Shown: positions 7,567-16,225, counted from the stretch's first letter. The stretch: 64,000 nucleotides of DNA from Lachnospiraceae bacterium (GCA_902363665.1 CABJAW010000002.1:248001-312000); one strand, 5' to 3'. Numbers and translations are program-made. Notes: generated by a model from the sequence alone, not told the origin.

Positions 7567-8805
7567 TTGGGCGCCGTACTTCTTTCTCCGCTTTATTTAC
7601 TGCTGAACGTTTATCTCATCAGCCGGATGCTGCTGTGGTTCCGCACACTGCATTCGTTTCTCGGAAGCCCCTGGTTCGTGATTCCGTTTATCACCTGCTA
7701 TATTCTGCTCGCGCTTAGCCCGCTCGCGGCCGCATTTGCACCGGGAAAAATGCGCGGCAAAATGCGGATTCTAAACAATTACTGGCTTGGCACGCTGATG
7801 TACCTGCTGATTTTTCTGCTGCTTGCAGACTTTCTGCGGATCTTTTACTGCCTTGCCACGCATCAGTCCCTTTTTTCCGCAATTGACGCAAACTCGCTGC
7901 GCATCACCGGTGGAATCATTTTTTCGTCCGTCCTTCTGATTTCCATCTACGGAATCTGCCATGCCGCACATATTAAAAAGACCTCTTACGAGGTCTCTGT
8001 TCAAAAAAATGCTTCCATTCCGGAGCTGAAAATTGCACTTGTGGCTGACCTGCACCTTGGCGGAAGCATCGGTCTGAAACAGATGCAGCGAATGAAGGAT
8101 GTGATCGACACGATCCAGCCGGATCTGGTCGTCTTTGCCGGTGATATCTTCGACAATGATTTTGATGCAATCCAGCGCCCGGAAGAAATTTCTGCCCTGC
8201 TTGCCTCAATTGACAGCACGTACGGAAGCTTTGCCTGCTGGGGCAACCACGACATTGACGAGCTGATCCTCGCCGGATTCACCTTTGATTCCGGCAGCGA
8301 CGCGATCCGAAGCGATCCGCGCATGGATCAGTTTCTTGAGGACTCCGGCATCACACTGCTTCAGGATGAAACGCTTCTGATCGATCATTCTTTTTACCTG
8401 ATCGGAAGGCTTGATGCCTCCTGCAAAAAGAAAAGCGGCATCATCCGCCGCTCTGCAAAGGAACTGACCGCCGCGCTTCGCCCCGATCGCCCGGTCATCG
8501 TCATCGATCACCAGCCCTCTGAACTTGATTCCCTTGCTGATGCCCATGCCGATCTCGTGCTTTCCGGCCACACCCATGACGGACAGCTCTTTCCAGGCAA
8601 CCTCACCACACGCATCGGCTGGAAGAATTCCTGCGGTATGATCCGCATTCAGGATATGGCCAGCATCGTCACCTCCGGGGTCGGCGTCTGGGGTCCTGCC
8701 ATGCGCATCGGCACCAACAGCGAAGTTGCCGAAATCACCGTACACTTTGCCGCACCGCATGCGCCGCTTTCACGAGAAGCGAAGCCACAGTCGACACGAG
8801 GATAA
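7567..8805 (+). CDS. Membrane-anchored metallophosphoesterase (YkuE/YaeI-like)
   Basis: A 412-residue protein with about four hydrophobic segments in the first 140 residues, followed by a calcineurin-like phosphoesterase domain. Metal-binding motifs are ADLHLGG (about 158), GDIFDN (about 190), GNHD (about 225), and SGHTHDGQ (about 338), a complete set. The start is TTG at 7567 with AGGAGG seven bases upstream. Family members cleave phosphodiester or phosphoester bonds, some acting on lipid head groups; the substrate here is unknown. The last 24 codons run antisense over the 3' end of the ThrE-type gene (71-bp tail-to-tail overlap), and the C-terminal residues after HFAAPHA are probably not conserved. 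Confidence 0.85.
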   Translation: MGAVLLSPLYLLLNVYLISRMLLWFRTLHSFLGSPWFVIPFITCYILLALSPLAAAFAPGKMRGKMRILNNYWLGTLMYLLIFLLLADFLRIFYCLATHQSLFSAIDANSLRITGGIIFSSVLLISIYGICHAAHIKKTSYEVSVQKNASIPELKIALVADLHLGGSIGLKQMQRMKDVIDTIQPDLVVFAGDIFDNDFDAIQRPEEISALLASIDSTYGSFACWGNHDIDELILAGFTFDSGSDAIRSDPRMDQFLEDSGITLLQDETLLIDHSFYLIGRLDASCKKKSGIIRRSAKELTAALRPDRPVIVIDHQPSELDSLADAHADLVLSGHTHDGQLFPGNLTTRIGWKNSCGMIRIQDMASIVTSGVGVWGPAMRIGTNSEVAEITVHFAAPHAPLSREAKPQSTRG

Positions 8806-9190
8806 CGCCTGCCGCGATCACAAACACCTCCTGCGCCAGCCATACCAGCGGATCGATCGAAGCACGCACACCTTTTGTCATGATCGAAACCATCATGCGG
8901 TACAGATCGCCTCCGGGGATCAGTGGCACCAGCAGTGGTACTTCCAGCACGATCACCGGTGTTTTGCGGTGCCTCGCTTCAATCTCCGCGATGGCCGCCG
9001 CCACGATCACCGCCCATAACAGTCCGTTTAATGACGAACCACTATTTTTTCCAAAAAGAAAAATAAACCAGGACAACGCCCCGCCGCAGCCGATCAGAAT
9101 CAGCTTTTTGCCGCGCAGCTGAAACATCATCGAGAAGCCGATCGAGCCAAGGCCTGCGGCGATGATCTCTGTAATTTCCTGAAATGTCAT
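8735..9190 (-). CDS. Threonine/serine exporter, small subunit (ThrE_2 / DUF3815)
   Basis: A 151-residue membrane protein with four to five hydrophobic helices, matching the C-terminal half of ThrE-type exporters. The motif GGDLYRMM in a Pro/Gly loop (VPLLVPLIPGGDLY) is typical of the half-protein. Start at 9190 with AAGGAGGAG upstream. It lies 54 bases after the larger ThrE subunit, and the two together make a complete split exporter. The proposed role is export of threonine or serine across the cytoplasmic membrane. The intergenic gap holds a module-E hairpin. Confidence 0.85.
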   Translation of the reverse strand: MTFQEITEIIAAGLGSIGFSMMFQLRGKKLILIGCGGALSWFIFLFGKNSGSSLNGLLWAVIVAAAIAEIEARHRKTPVIVLEVPLLVPLIPGGDLYRMMVSIMTKGVRASIDPLVWLAQEVFVIAAGVILVSTVASLLVKAAHAVRQSVR

Positions 9191-9208
9191 ATAAGACTCC
9201 TCCTTAGG

Positions 9209-9247
9209 TCAAAGCGGATATTCCAGGTCCGCTTCGCTACTCGGTTA
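9209..9247. repeat. Hairpin repeat, module E fragment
   Basis: Stem AAGCGGA (9212-9218) / TCCGCTT (9228-9234) followed by CGCTACTCGGTTAT, the same border sequence as in the full mosaic copies. The ThrE stop codon (9245-9247) falls inside the repeat. Confidence 0.7.
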
Positions 9248-10003
9248 TATTTCTCCAAGAATCGTCAATGCTCCGACAAAGCCTGCGGCAAGTGCGATCG
9301 TGCGCAGCAGCGATTCACTCATCCGCAGCATACCTGACATCGTATCTCCGTTTAACATATCCCGGATCGCATTGGTAAACGGAATGCCCGGGATCACAAG
9401 CATGATATTGCCCATCAGTGCCGGTTCAATGCTGTAATCCACGGCATATTTTCTGGTCATACCGAGAAACAGGCCACCAAGTACAGCTGCCAGCGCATAG
9501 CGCACAATCGCGTTCGTCACCGGACCTTCCAGCAACTGCAGCAACAGACAAAGCCCCATACCCGTCAGGCCGCCGAAAAATGCTTCCCACACACCGCCGC
9601 CAAAAAATACGGAAAATACTGCCGCCACTGCTCCATACAGCAGTACCATCCGCCAACCGGAAAGTTCCGGTGAAGTCCGGATCGTGTCAATGCGCTTTTC
9701 CAATTCGTGAAGCGGCATTGGCGATGTACAGACGTCCCGCGCCAGCTGATTCATCTCGTGTACACGTTCCAGATTCATGTCATAGCCTGACACACGTCTC
9801 GTCTGCGTCAGGATTTCTCCATTCTTTGTATACACCGTCACCACAATCGATGATGTGATCGTAAAAACGTCCGCACGAAGAAACCCGTATGCATGAAACA
9901 TACGGGTCATCGTATCCTCCACGCGGCTGATCTCGCCACCTGATTTTAAAATAAGCTCGCCCGCATCCAGAATACAACGGATGCACTGCATTTCTTCGTT
10001 CAT
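9245..10003 (-). CDS. Threonine/serine exporter, large subunit (ThrE family)
   Basis: A 252-residue protein of the ThrE family (PF06738). A soluble N-terminal domain of about 120 residues, with the family motif GGEISRVEDTM at about 22-32, is followed by about five membrane helices; the family signature VIPGIPFTNAIRD lies at about 204-216. It works with the 151-residue subunit encoded next. A conserved Asp/Glu in the N-domain is thought to take part in catalysis-like gating in this family. Its stop codon is part of a repeat (TAACCGAGTAGCG), so the element inserted at, or supplies, the gene end. Confidence 0.88.
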   Translation of the reverse strand: MNEEMQCIRCILDAGELILKSGGEISRVEDTMTRMFHAYGFLRADVFTITSSIVVTVYTKNGEILTQTRRVSGYDMNLERVHEMNQLARDVCTSPMPLHELEKRIDTIRTSPELSGWRMVLLYGAVAAVFSVFFGGGVWEAFFGGLTGMGLCLLLQLLEGPVTNAIVRYALAAVLGGLFLGMTRKYAVDYSIEPALMGNIMLVIPGIPFTNAIRDMLNGDTMSGMLRMSESLLRTIALAAGFVGALTILGEI

Positions 10004-10079
10004 AGGATGATCGTACCCCTTGCTGTTTTTTCGTTTCGCACAGTTTCTTTTTTATCACACTTCTTTCTTCGGTGCAAGT

Positions 10080-10270
10080 GGGCAGCTCATAAGGCATCCC
10101 CCCGCAAGCGGGCAGCTCATAAGGCATCCTCCCATCTGCGATGGGTCCCTCCTTATGAGATTTTTCGCTGATTCTGGTACCGTAAGACTTTTATTACCGG
10201 ACGCAAGCTCATAAGGCATCCTCCCATCTGCGATGGGTCCCTCCTTATGAGATTCCCTCCTTATGAGATT
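10080..10270. repeat. Tandem hairpin repeats, module D variants
   Basis: Two complete stems CTCATAAGG / CCTTATGAG at 10116-10159 and 10208-10251, each with inner arm CCCATC/GATGGG, plus a left-half remnant at 10085-10112 and an extra right-half at 10256-10268. Relative to the copies at 16146 and 52038 the outermost pair is C-G instead of A-T, with both arms changed. The right-half remnant supplies the stop codon of the AraC gene at 10261. Confidence 0.75.
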
Positions 10271-11103
10271 TTTCTTCTAACCTGCTGCGGCGTCTGACCA
10301 TAGTTTTTCTTAAATTCCCGCAGAAATACCTTATAGTTTCGGATTCCATGGCGGTCCAGCAGAAGTGTAATTTTATCCTCCCCGCTCAGATCCTCATAAA
10401 AATGTGTCATACGTACCTGCCCCAGATAACCGAGAAATGTCTGACCGGTATATTTTTTGAAAAGCCGGCAGAAATGCTCCGGCGTCACCGAAAGAAATGC
10501 GGCTCCGTCTGATAGAGTCAGCGGCTCCTGGTAATGATCCTGAATGTATTCCATCGTCTGTTTGATCCGCTCCAGATCACGCACATTTTCCTCCAGACGG
10601 CCAGAAGACTTTTCTTCCCGTGCCTCCGTGTCAAGCAGATAAAGCAGCCGAAATACCTCTGAGAGCAGCAACAGCTGATCGCCCTGCCCTTTTCTCTCCT
10701 GCAAAAAAAGCATTGACCGAAAAATGGCACCGAGACGCCCGCTCAGGCTTCCCGACTCCTCAGAATGCATAATATACTCCTGAAAACGCAGCGTTTTCCA
10801 ATCCGGAGTAATGCGCTTTAAATGCGCCGGCGGAATCTGAAGCAGGCAGTAACGCGTCCCACAGTGCGTGTGGGTGTAGTGGATTTCACTTGTATTTGCA
10901 AGGAAAAGATCACCGCGTACAAGCTCATACACACTGTCCTGGCTGTAGGCTGTCATCTCCCCTTCCAGCACATAGACAAGTTCCAGATGCTCATGCCAGT
11001 GTGCCAGAAGCATTTTTTCCTCTCCTGTATAGCACGCAAAATAAAGCTGCGTGCGCACATCCTCAAAAATAATCTCGTGTTCCAGATTTTTCTGTCCGTT
11101 CAA
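10261..11103 (-). CDS. AraC-family transcriptional regulator
   Basis: A 280-residue regulator with an N-terminal cupin-like sensor (AHWHEHLELVYVLEGE at about residues 30-46, EIHYTH) and a C-terminal double helix-turn-helix (LTLSDGAAFLSVTPEHFCRL and the second motif GIRNYKVFLREFKKNYGQTP). The longest frame reaches 11358 but would overlap the GH3 start; I choose TTG at 11103 because AAAGGGGTGA lies six bases upstream and the predicted fold begins there. It is divergent from the GH3 gene and is its likely activator in response to a sugar. The last codons (ISstop) come from a right-half module-D repeat. Confidence 0.8.
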   Translation of the reverse strand: MNGQKNLEHEIIFEDVRTQLYFACYTGEEKMLLAHWHEHLELVYVLEGEMTAYSQDSVYELVRGDLFLANTSEIHYTHTHCGTRYCLLQIPPAHLKRITPDWKTLRFQEYIMHSEESGSLSGRLGAIFRSMLFLQERKGQGDQLLLLSEVFRLLYLLDTEAREEKSSGRLEENVRDLERIKQTMEYIQDHYQEPLTLSDGAAFLSVTPEHFCRLFKKYTGQTFLGYLGQVRMTHFYEDLSGEDKITLLLDRHGIRNYKVFLREFKKNYGQTPQQVRRKIS

Positions 11104-11277
11104 ATCAAAATCACCCCTTTTTTCTGAAATAATTCTAACAAATCGTTTTTTAAATATCAATATCAACCTATTAAGAAAGCAAGAAACCGTCTTTTCAATG
11201 ATTTCATTTTCCCGTAGACTGTAAACATACAAAGCAATATCTGCTGCCATTTTTTCTAATATTTCAGGAGGTCTCTT

Positions 11278-13689
11278 ATGAATAAGTGGACAAGAGTAAA
11301 TTTTCAGCCGAATCTTCCGCTTCATGAAAGCGGACGCGTAACGGCAAGCAAAGAACACATTCAGCTTTCCAAAGAAGCCGCAAAGGAAGGCATGGTGTTA
11401 TTAAAAAATGAAAACAACGTACTTCCGCTCAAAAAAGGAAGCCGTATCGCACTTTTCGGGAAAGGAAGCTTCGACTACGTGAAAGGAGGCGGCGGAAGCG
11501 GCGATGTGACTGTTTCCTACGTACATAACCTTTACGACGGACTGAAAATGCAGGGCGATGCAGTGCAGATCTACGAGCCGCTCTGTGATTTTTACCGCAG
11601 CAATGTACAGTCTCAGTATGATGCAGGTGCTGCTCCCGGAATGACGGTTGAGCCTGCTCTTTCCGATGCGCTTGCGGACGGTGCACGCGCCTTTGCCGAT
11701 ACTGCTCTGATCGTAATCAGCCGTTTTTCCGGCGAGGGCTGGGACCGCTCCAGCATCGAGTGCAACAACGAATTCAATCCGTGGGAAAATGAAACCTCCA
11801 TGCCGAAAATCTCTGCAGACGTTTTCCCGGACGGCGACTTTTATCTGACGAAAGCAGAAAAAGCGACGATCGCTCAGGTCACCTCCCGTTTTGACCGCGT
11901 TGCCGTTGTCTTAAATATCGGCGGGATCATTGACCTTAGCTGGGTACGTGATGATGCGCATATCTCTTCCGCTCTGCTTGGCTGGCAGGGAGGCATGGAA
12001 GGCGGCCTTGCGATGGCTGAACTGCTCGTCGGCAAGGGAACCCCTTCCGGAAAACTGGTCGACACCTTCGCAGCCAGAGTCGAAGACTATCCGTCCACAG
12101 AAGGCTTCCATGAATCCTTTGATTATGTGAATTACACAGATGACCTCTACGTCGGCTACCGCTACTTTGAAACAATCCCAGGTGCGGCAGAAAAAGTCGT
12201 TTACCCGTTCGGCTACGGTCTGTCCTACACCACATTTGATGTTTCTGTTTTAAAAATGTCCGAATGCGGTGACTCGATCTGTGCGCAGGTTCAGGTTGTA
12301 AATACCGGACACACCGCAGGAAAGGAAGTCGTTCAGCTCTACAGCCAGGCACCGGGCAAAATCCTCGACGGACCGGCACGCAAGCTGATCACCTATGAAA
12401 AAACGCGCCTTCTGCAGCCAGGTGAGCTGCAGATCGTAACGCTGTCCTTTGCAAAAAAAGACCTTGCATCGTACGATGACCTTGGAAAGATTGCAAAATC
12501 CGCTTACGTCCTGGAACAGGGTACGTACGCATTCTACATCGGTACTTCCGTACGCAGTGCCGAAAAAGCCGCGTTTACGCTGGAAGTCAACGAACATACA
12601 ATAACTCTGCAGCTTACCTCCCACCTCGCCCCGACCAGCCTTGCAAAACGGATGCGCTCGGATGGTTCCTTTGAGGAGCTTCCAACCGGCGAGTGCAATG
12701 ATATGAACACCTGCGCATTCGAAAAGATGGTACCGGGCACCGAGGAAGGGATTCTTCCGGCCATCCGCGGCTGCGCGGCTGCTCCCCTTTATGACAACGG
12801 CGGACGCCGTCAGCTGATCGAAGTCGCAGAAGGGAAACTCAGCCTTGACGACTTCATCGCACAGTTAAGTGACGACGATCTGATCCATCTCCTCGGCGGT
12901 CAGCCAAACACCGGCGTTGCAAATACCTTCGGCTTTGGAAACCTGCCTGAATACGGCGTTCCGTCGATCATGACCGCAGATGGTCCTGCCGGACTGCGTA
13001 TTGCTCCGCAGTGCGGTGTCTGCACAACTGCATGGCCATGCGCAACGCTTCTTGCCTGCACCTGGAATCCTGAACTTGTTTTTCAGGTTGGAGCCGCTGG
13101 TGCGGAGGAAGTAAAAGAAAATAACCTCGCCGTATGGCTGACCCCTGCGATCAACATTCACCGCAATCCTCTGTGCGGCAGAAACTTTGAATATTATTCT
13201 GAGGATCCGTTGATTGCAGGCAAAACAGGCGCTGCAATGGTGCGCGGCATCCAGTCACAGCACATCGCTGCTTCCGTAAAGCATTTTGCTGTCAACAATA
13301 AGGAGACAAACCGCAAGCACAGCGATTCCCGCGTATCCGAGCGTGCACTGCGTGAGATCTACCTGAAAGCATTCGAACTCATCGTAAAAGAAGCGCAGCC
13401 GTGGACGATCATGTCCTCCTACAACGCGGTCAACGGTCACCGCGCTTCCGAGTGCCGTGAGCTCCTTGAGGATATCCTGCGCGGCGAGTGGGGCTTTGAA
13501 GGCATGGTCACAACCGACTGGTGGACACGCGGCGAGCACTACAAAGAAATCAAGGCCGGAAACGATGTCAAGATGGGGAACGGCTATCCGGAGCGTGTCA
13601 AAAAAGCGATGGAACTCGGCGAGCTTGGCCGTCCGGAGCTGGAGCACTGCGCACGCCGCGTGCTGGAACTGATCTTAAAGATCGACTGA
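11278..13689 (+). CDS. GH3 beta-glucosidase with permuted domain order
   Basis: An 803-residue cytoplasmic glycosidase (no signal peptide). The usual GH3 order is reversed: the alpha/beta sandwich is first (EGMVLLKNENNVLPL at about 37-52, KGGGGSGDV), then a fibronectin-III-like domain (about 300-440), and the TIM barrel last (about 530-800). Barrel motifs include PSIMTADGPAGLR, KHFAVNNKETNRK and the nucleophile region MVTTDWW, with Asp747 as the likely nucleophile. The same order is known from Butyrivibrio fibrisolvens BglA. Start at 11278 has AGGAGG eight bases upstream. Being intracellular, it should act on imported oligosaccharides; no importer is adjacent. The divergent AraC gene is the likely regulator. 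Confidence 0.93.
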   Translation: MNKWTRVNFQPNLPLHESGRVTASKEHIQLSKEAAKEGMVLLKNENNVLPLKKGSRIALFGKGSFDYVKGGGGSGDVTVSYVHNLYDGLKMQGDAVQIYEPLCDFYRSNVQSQYDAGAAPGMTVEPALSDALADGARAFADTALIVISRFSGEGWDRSSIECNNEFNPWENETSMPKISADVFPDGDFYLTKAEKATIAQVTSRFDRVAVVLNIGGIIDLSWVRDDAHISSALLGWQGGMEGGLAMAELLVGKGTPSGKLVDTFAARVEDYPSTEGFHESFDYVNYTDDLYVGYRYFETIPGAAEKVVYPFGYGLSYTTFDVSVLKMSECGDSICAQVQVVNTGHTAGKEVVQLYSQAPGKILDGPARKLITYEKTRLLQPGELQIVTLSFAKKDLASYDDLGKIAKSAYVLEQGTYAFYIGTSVRSAEKAAFTLEVNEHTITLQLTSHLAPTSLAKRMRSDGSFEELPTGECNDMNTCAFEKMVPGTEEGILPAIRGCAAAPLYDNGGRRQLIEVAEGKLSLDDFIAQLSDDDLIHLLGGQPNTGVANTFGFGNLPEYGVPSIMTADGPAGLRIAPQCGVCTTAWPCATLLACTWNPELVFQVGAAGAEEVKENNLAVWLTPAINIHRNPLCGRNFEYYSEDPLIAGKTGAAMVRGIQSQHIAASVKHFAVNNKETNRKHSDSRVSERALREIYLKAFELIVKEAQPWTIMSSYNAVNGHRASECRELLEDILRGEWGFEGMVTTDWWTRGEHYKEIKAGNDVKMGNGYPERVKKAMELGELGRPELEHCARRVLELILKID

Positions 13690-13740
13690 TATCGATCCAT
13701 GAAAATATGCACAGCTACAAGTAGCTTTGATCGATAAAAG

Positions 13741-13784
13741 AGATTCCGGGAATACCGATTTACACATTCCCGGAATCTTTTTTA
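13741..13784 (+). terminator. Rho-independent terminator of the GH3 gene
   Basis: Perfect 13-bp stem AGATTCCGGGAAT / ATTCCCGGAATCT, 12-base loop, then a T run. Confidence 0.88.
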
Positions 13785-13786
13785 CC

Positions 13787-13843
13787 CTAAAACATTTTGT
13801 AAAGCTGACATTCACGGTCTTCTTTCGCCACCTGCAGATTCAT
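13787..13843 (-). CDS. Possible 18-aa small open frame
   Basis: ATG at 13843 has AAAGGAG eight bases upstream and opens an 18-codon frame (MNLQVAKEDRECQLYKMF) ending in TAG just before the terminator stem. It lies downstream of the LysR gene on the same strand. It may be a real small protein, or the first codons of a gene whose body was lost. Nothing else supports translation. Confidence 0.2.
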   Translation of the reverse strand: MNLQVAKEDRECQLYKMF

Positions 13844-13899
13844 AAGAACTTCTCCTTTGCAGGCATATTTTCTCCCTTATAAGGTTTCAGAAACAGGCT

Positions 13900-14787
13900 C
13901 TAACACATCTCCCGATATTCCTTCGGCGCAATCCCGCTCAGGTAATGAATAAACGTCTTCGTCACAATCGACAGGCGGTCCATCGGAGGGGATGCGATCC
14001 CGATCGTCCGGTACTGCGGCGGATCCATCGGACGGACAGACAGTGCCAGATTGAAATTTTTCAGAATCAGTTCCGGCATGACCGTAATCCCAAAACCGTG
14101 CGATACCATCGACATTACAGAGAAGTCGTCGTTTAACGTGTAGCGCACCTGCACTTTTTTGCTGCTCCCGCGCAGCACTGCCTGAATATCATTGTCCGAT
14201 CCTTTCATCGGAAGAATAAACGGCTCCTTTTTGATCTGCGCAAGTGTCAGCACCTGTTCACGCTCCAGTTCATGGCCTTCCGGCAGCAGCACCAACATCG
14301 GATCCTCGTACAGAGGTGCAAAAGAAAGCCCCTCCGCAGTCGGCGCACTCAAAAATCCACAGTCGATCTTCCCGCTGAAAATGTGTTCTGTGATCTCATC
14401 ATAATCTCCTGCCAGCAGTTCAAACTCCACATTCGGATATTTTTTTTGAAAATCGCGGATTAAAAATGGAAGCCACTGCGCCGCCACACTCGTAAATGCT
14501 CCAAGGCGCAGCGTTCCCGCCACCACCTCATTGATCTCAAAAATCGACTGTTCCAGAGCCCGCTGATCGTTCACCAGCGTCTGGATCGGCTGTATCAGCC
14601 GCTTTCCATTTTCTGTCAGTGTTACCCCGTTTGATCCGCGGATCAGAAGCGGCACACCCGCCTCCCGTTCCAGCGCCGCAATTGAGTGGCTGACGCCCGC
14701 CTGCGTGTAGTGCAAAAGCTCGGCTGCTCTTGTAATATTTCCGACTTCAGCTACCTTTAAAAATATTTCATACCGGTTGAGTCCCAT
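13900..14787 (-). CDS. LysR-family transcriptional regulator
   Basis: A 295-residue regulator. The N-terminal winged helix-turn-helix (VAEVGNITRAAELLHYTQAG at about 11-30) is typical, followed by an effector-binding domain of about 200 residues of the periplasmic-binding fold (GTLRLGAFTSVAAQWLP at about 91). It is divergent from the EamA exporter with about 200 bp between, the usual arrangement in which LysR controls the neighbour and itself. The ribosome site at its ATG is weak (GGGAGA is far upstream), so a slightly different start is possible. The inducing molecule is unknown. Confidence 0.88.
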   Translation of the reverse strand: MGLNRYEIFLKVAEVGNITRAAELLHYTQAGVSHSIAALEREAGVPLLIRGSNGVTLTENGKRLIQPIQTLVNDQRALEQSIFEINEVVAGTLRLGAFTSVAAQWLPFLIRDFQKKYPNVEFELLAGDYDEITEHIFSGKIDCGFLSAPTAEGLSFAPLYEDPMLVLLPEGHELEREQVLTLAQIKKEPFILPMKGSDNDIQAVLRGSSKKVQVRYTLNDDFSVMSMVSHGFGITVMPELILKNFNLALSVRPMDPPQYRTIGIASPPMDRLSIVTKTFIHYLSGIAPKEYREMC

Positions 14788-14985
14788 AACTTTTCAGAAT
14801 GTCTCCCATTCATATAATTCTCTTTTCAAATGTCTTTACATGGGTATAATAGGACGTTGGGAACCGAAATGTCAAGCGTTCTCCCATTCTTTTTCTAATC
14901 AAAGCGGTGGGGTGGCTGCCATTCCCTTTGCAGCGAAACGCCTGCTGGTTCGGGTCAAATTTCATTCTGACGTGAGGTAATCATC

Positions 14986-15954
14986 ATGAGTCTTTTTTCT
15001 GATAAATTTTTCAAATCAAACGAAACCACATTTCCGCTCTCGGATACGATCGCGCTGCCTTCGCACCAGAACATCGGCTGGACGCAGCACCGTGCGGACG
15101 CACTGATCGGGCTAGTAGCAATGGCGTGGGGCAGTTCCTACCTGCTGATGAAGGTCGGCCTCGGTACGATCCCGCCGTTTTCGCTGATCGCGTTGCGTTT
15201 TCTGATCGCATTTTTCGTCGTATCATTGCTCTTCCGGGAAAAAACAAAACAGACTACACCACGCACGCTCCTGCGCGGCAGCATCCTCGGACTGTTTCTG
15301 TTTGGACTGTTTGCCTTCCTGATTCACGGCATGCAGACGACTTCCACCTCAAACGCCGGTTTTCTGACAAGTACGACTGTCGTTCTCGTCCCCGTCTTCC
15401 ATGCATTGATCACCAGACGTCTTCCGAACCGTCCGATTGTGATCGGTACCTTACTGACTATGACCGGCATTGGTTTTATGACGCTGCAGCAGTCAATGAC
15501 ACTGCACAGCGGCGATGTGTTCTGCCTGATCGGTGCCGTTGTCTATGCTTTCCACATTCTGCTTACCGCTGATTTTACGAAGAAAGAAGACGGACTTCTT
15601 CTTGGCATCTGGCAGCTCGGATTTGCCGGACTTTACGGCCTGATCTGTACCATGCTTTTTGAGACACCGACGCTTCCGGCTGCTCCGTCCCAGTGGATGG
15701 CGGTTCTCGGCCTTGCCCTGATCTGCAGCGCATTTGGATTCGTTGCACAGCCGATGGCACAGAAATACACCACCCCGGAGCACACCGGACTTCTCTTCTC
15801 CCTGGAACCGCTGTTTTCCGCACTGTTCGCTTTTCTTTTCCTGCAGGAAACACTCTCCGCAAAGGGATATTTCGGAGCGGCTCTGATGATGGCAGGTGTA
15901 CTGGTTGCTTCCGCTTCGCCAGAGAAAAAAGCGGCGCAAACCGCTCAAAACTGA
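14986..15954 (+). CDS. EamA/DMT-family transporter
   Basis: A 322-residue membrane protein with ten predicted helices arranged as two EamA repeats (about 40-170 and 180-310). Repeat signatures are GLVAMAWGSSYLLMKVGL at about 43-60 and EPLFSALFAFLFLQE near 280. The family exports amino acids or other small metabolites; the substrate cannot be read from sequence. The first 35 residues form a longer cytoplasmic lead than usual, and a start inside that lead (before HRADALIG) would also be possible. GTGAGGT lies upstream of the chosen ATG. Probably regulated by the divergent LysR gene. Confidence 0.88.
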   Translation: MSLFSDKFFKSNETTFPLSDTIALPSHQNIGWTQHRADALIGLVAMAWGSSYLLMKVGLGTIPPFSLIALRFLIAFFVVSLLFREKTKQTTPRTLLRGSILGLFLFGLFAFLIHGMQTTSTSNAGFLTSTTVVLVPVFHALITRRLPNRPIVIGTLLTMTGIGFMTLQQSMTLHSGDVFCLIGAVVYAFHILLTADFTKKEDGLLLGIWQLGFAGLYGLICTMLFETPTLPAAPSQWMAVLGLALICSAFGFVAQPMAQKYTTPEHTGLLFSLEPLFSALFAFLFLQETLSAKGYFGAALMMAGVLVASASPEKKAAQTAQN

Positions 15955-15976
15955 TTTATCTTCCAAAAAGCCATAA

Positions 15977-16018
15977 CGGCCGCCACGATTTTTTGAATCG
16001 CAGGCGGCCTGTTTTTTT
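15977..16018 (+). terminator. Rho-independent terminator of the EamA gene
   Basis: Nested stems GGCCGCC / GGCGGCC (15978-15984, 16003-16009) and CGATT / AATCG, then seven T. It directly abuts the mosaic repeat that follows. Confidence 0.85.
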
Positions 16019-16225
16019 AACCGAGTCAAGCAAGTCCCCTGCTTCAATTGCGTGCAGCAATAAGCAGTGGGTAGGGACTTGCTTGTATCAGGAGTGGTAC
16101 AAGCCACTCCTGATAAGCTGCGAAGCAGCTACTCGGTTATGAAATATCATAAGGAAGGACCCGCTTGCGGGAGGATCCCTTATGATCCTACAAGTAGCGA
16201 AGCGGATTGCGAATATCCGCTTTGA
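16019..16225. repeat. Mosaic multi-hairpin repeat, full copy 1
   Basis: Five modules in order. Border AACCGAGT (16019-16026) pairs with ACTCGGTT (16131-16138). Inside it: module A CAAGCAAGTCCC/GGGACTTGCTTG (16027-16085), module B TATCAGGAGTGG/CCACTCCTGATA (16086-16115), module C AGCTGC/GCAGCT (16116-16130). After it: module D ATCATAAGG/CCTTATGAT (16146-16186) and module E AAGCGGAT/ATCCGCTT (16200-16222). No coding capacity. Orientation is opposite to the copies at 44571 and 51966. Confidence 0.85.

Noticed and set aside
10080-10270. CRISPR array
   Set aside because: The repeats are palindromic hairpins, only two full units, with repeats separated by about 50 bases of unrelated DNA and no cas genes; they match the dispersed module-D hairpins.
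14880-14985. Riboswitch in the EamA leader
   Set aside because: The leader is GC-rich with some pairing, but TPP, THF, M-box and yybP-ykoY core sequences are not present.
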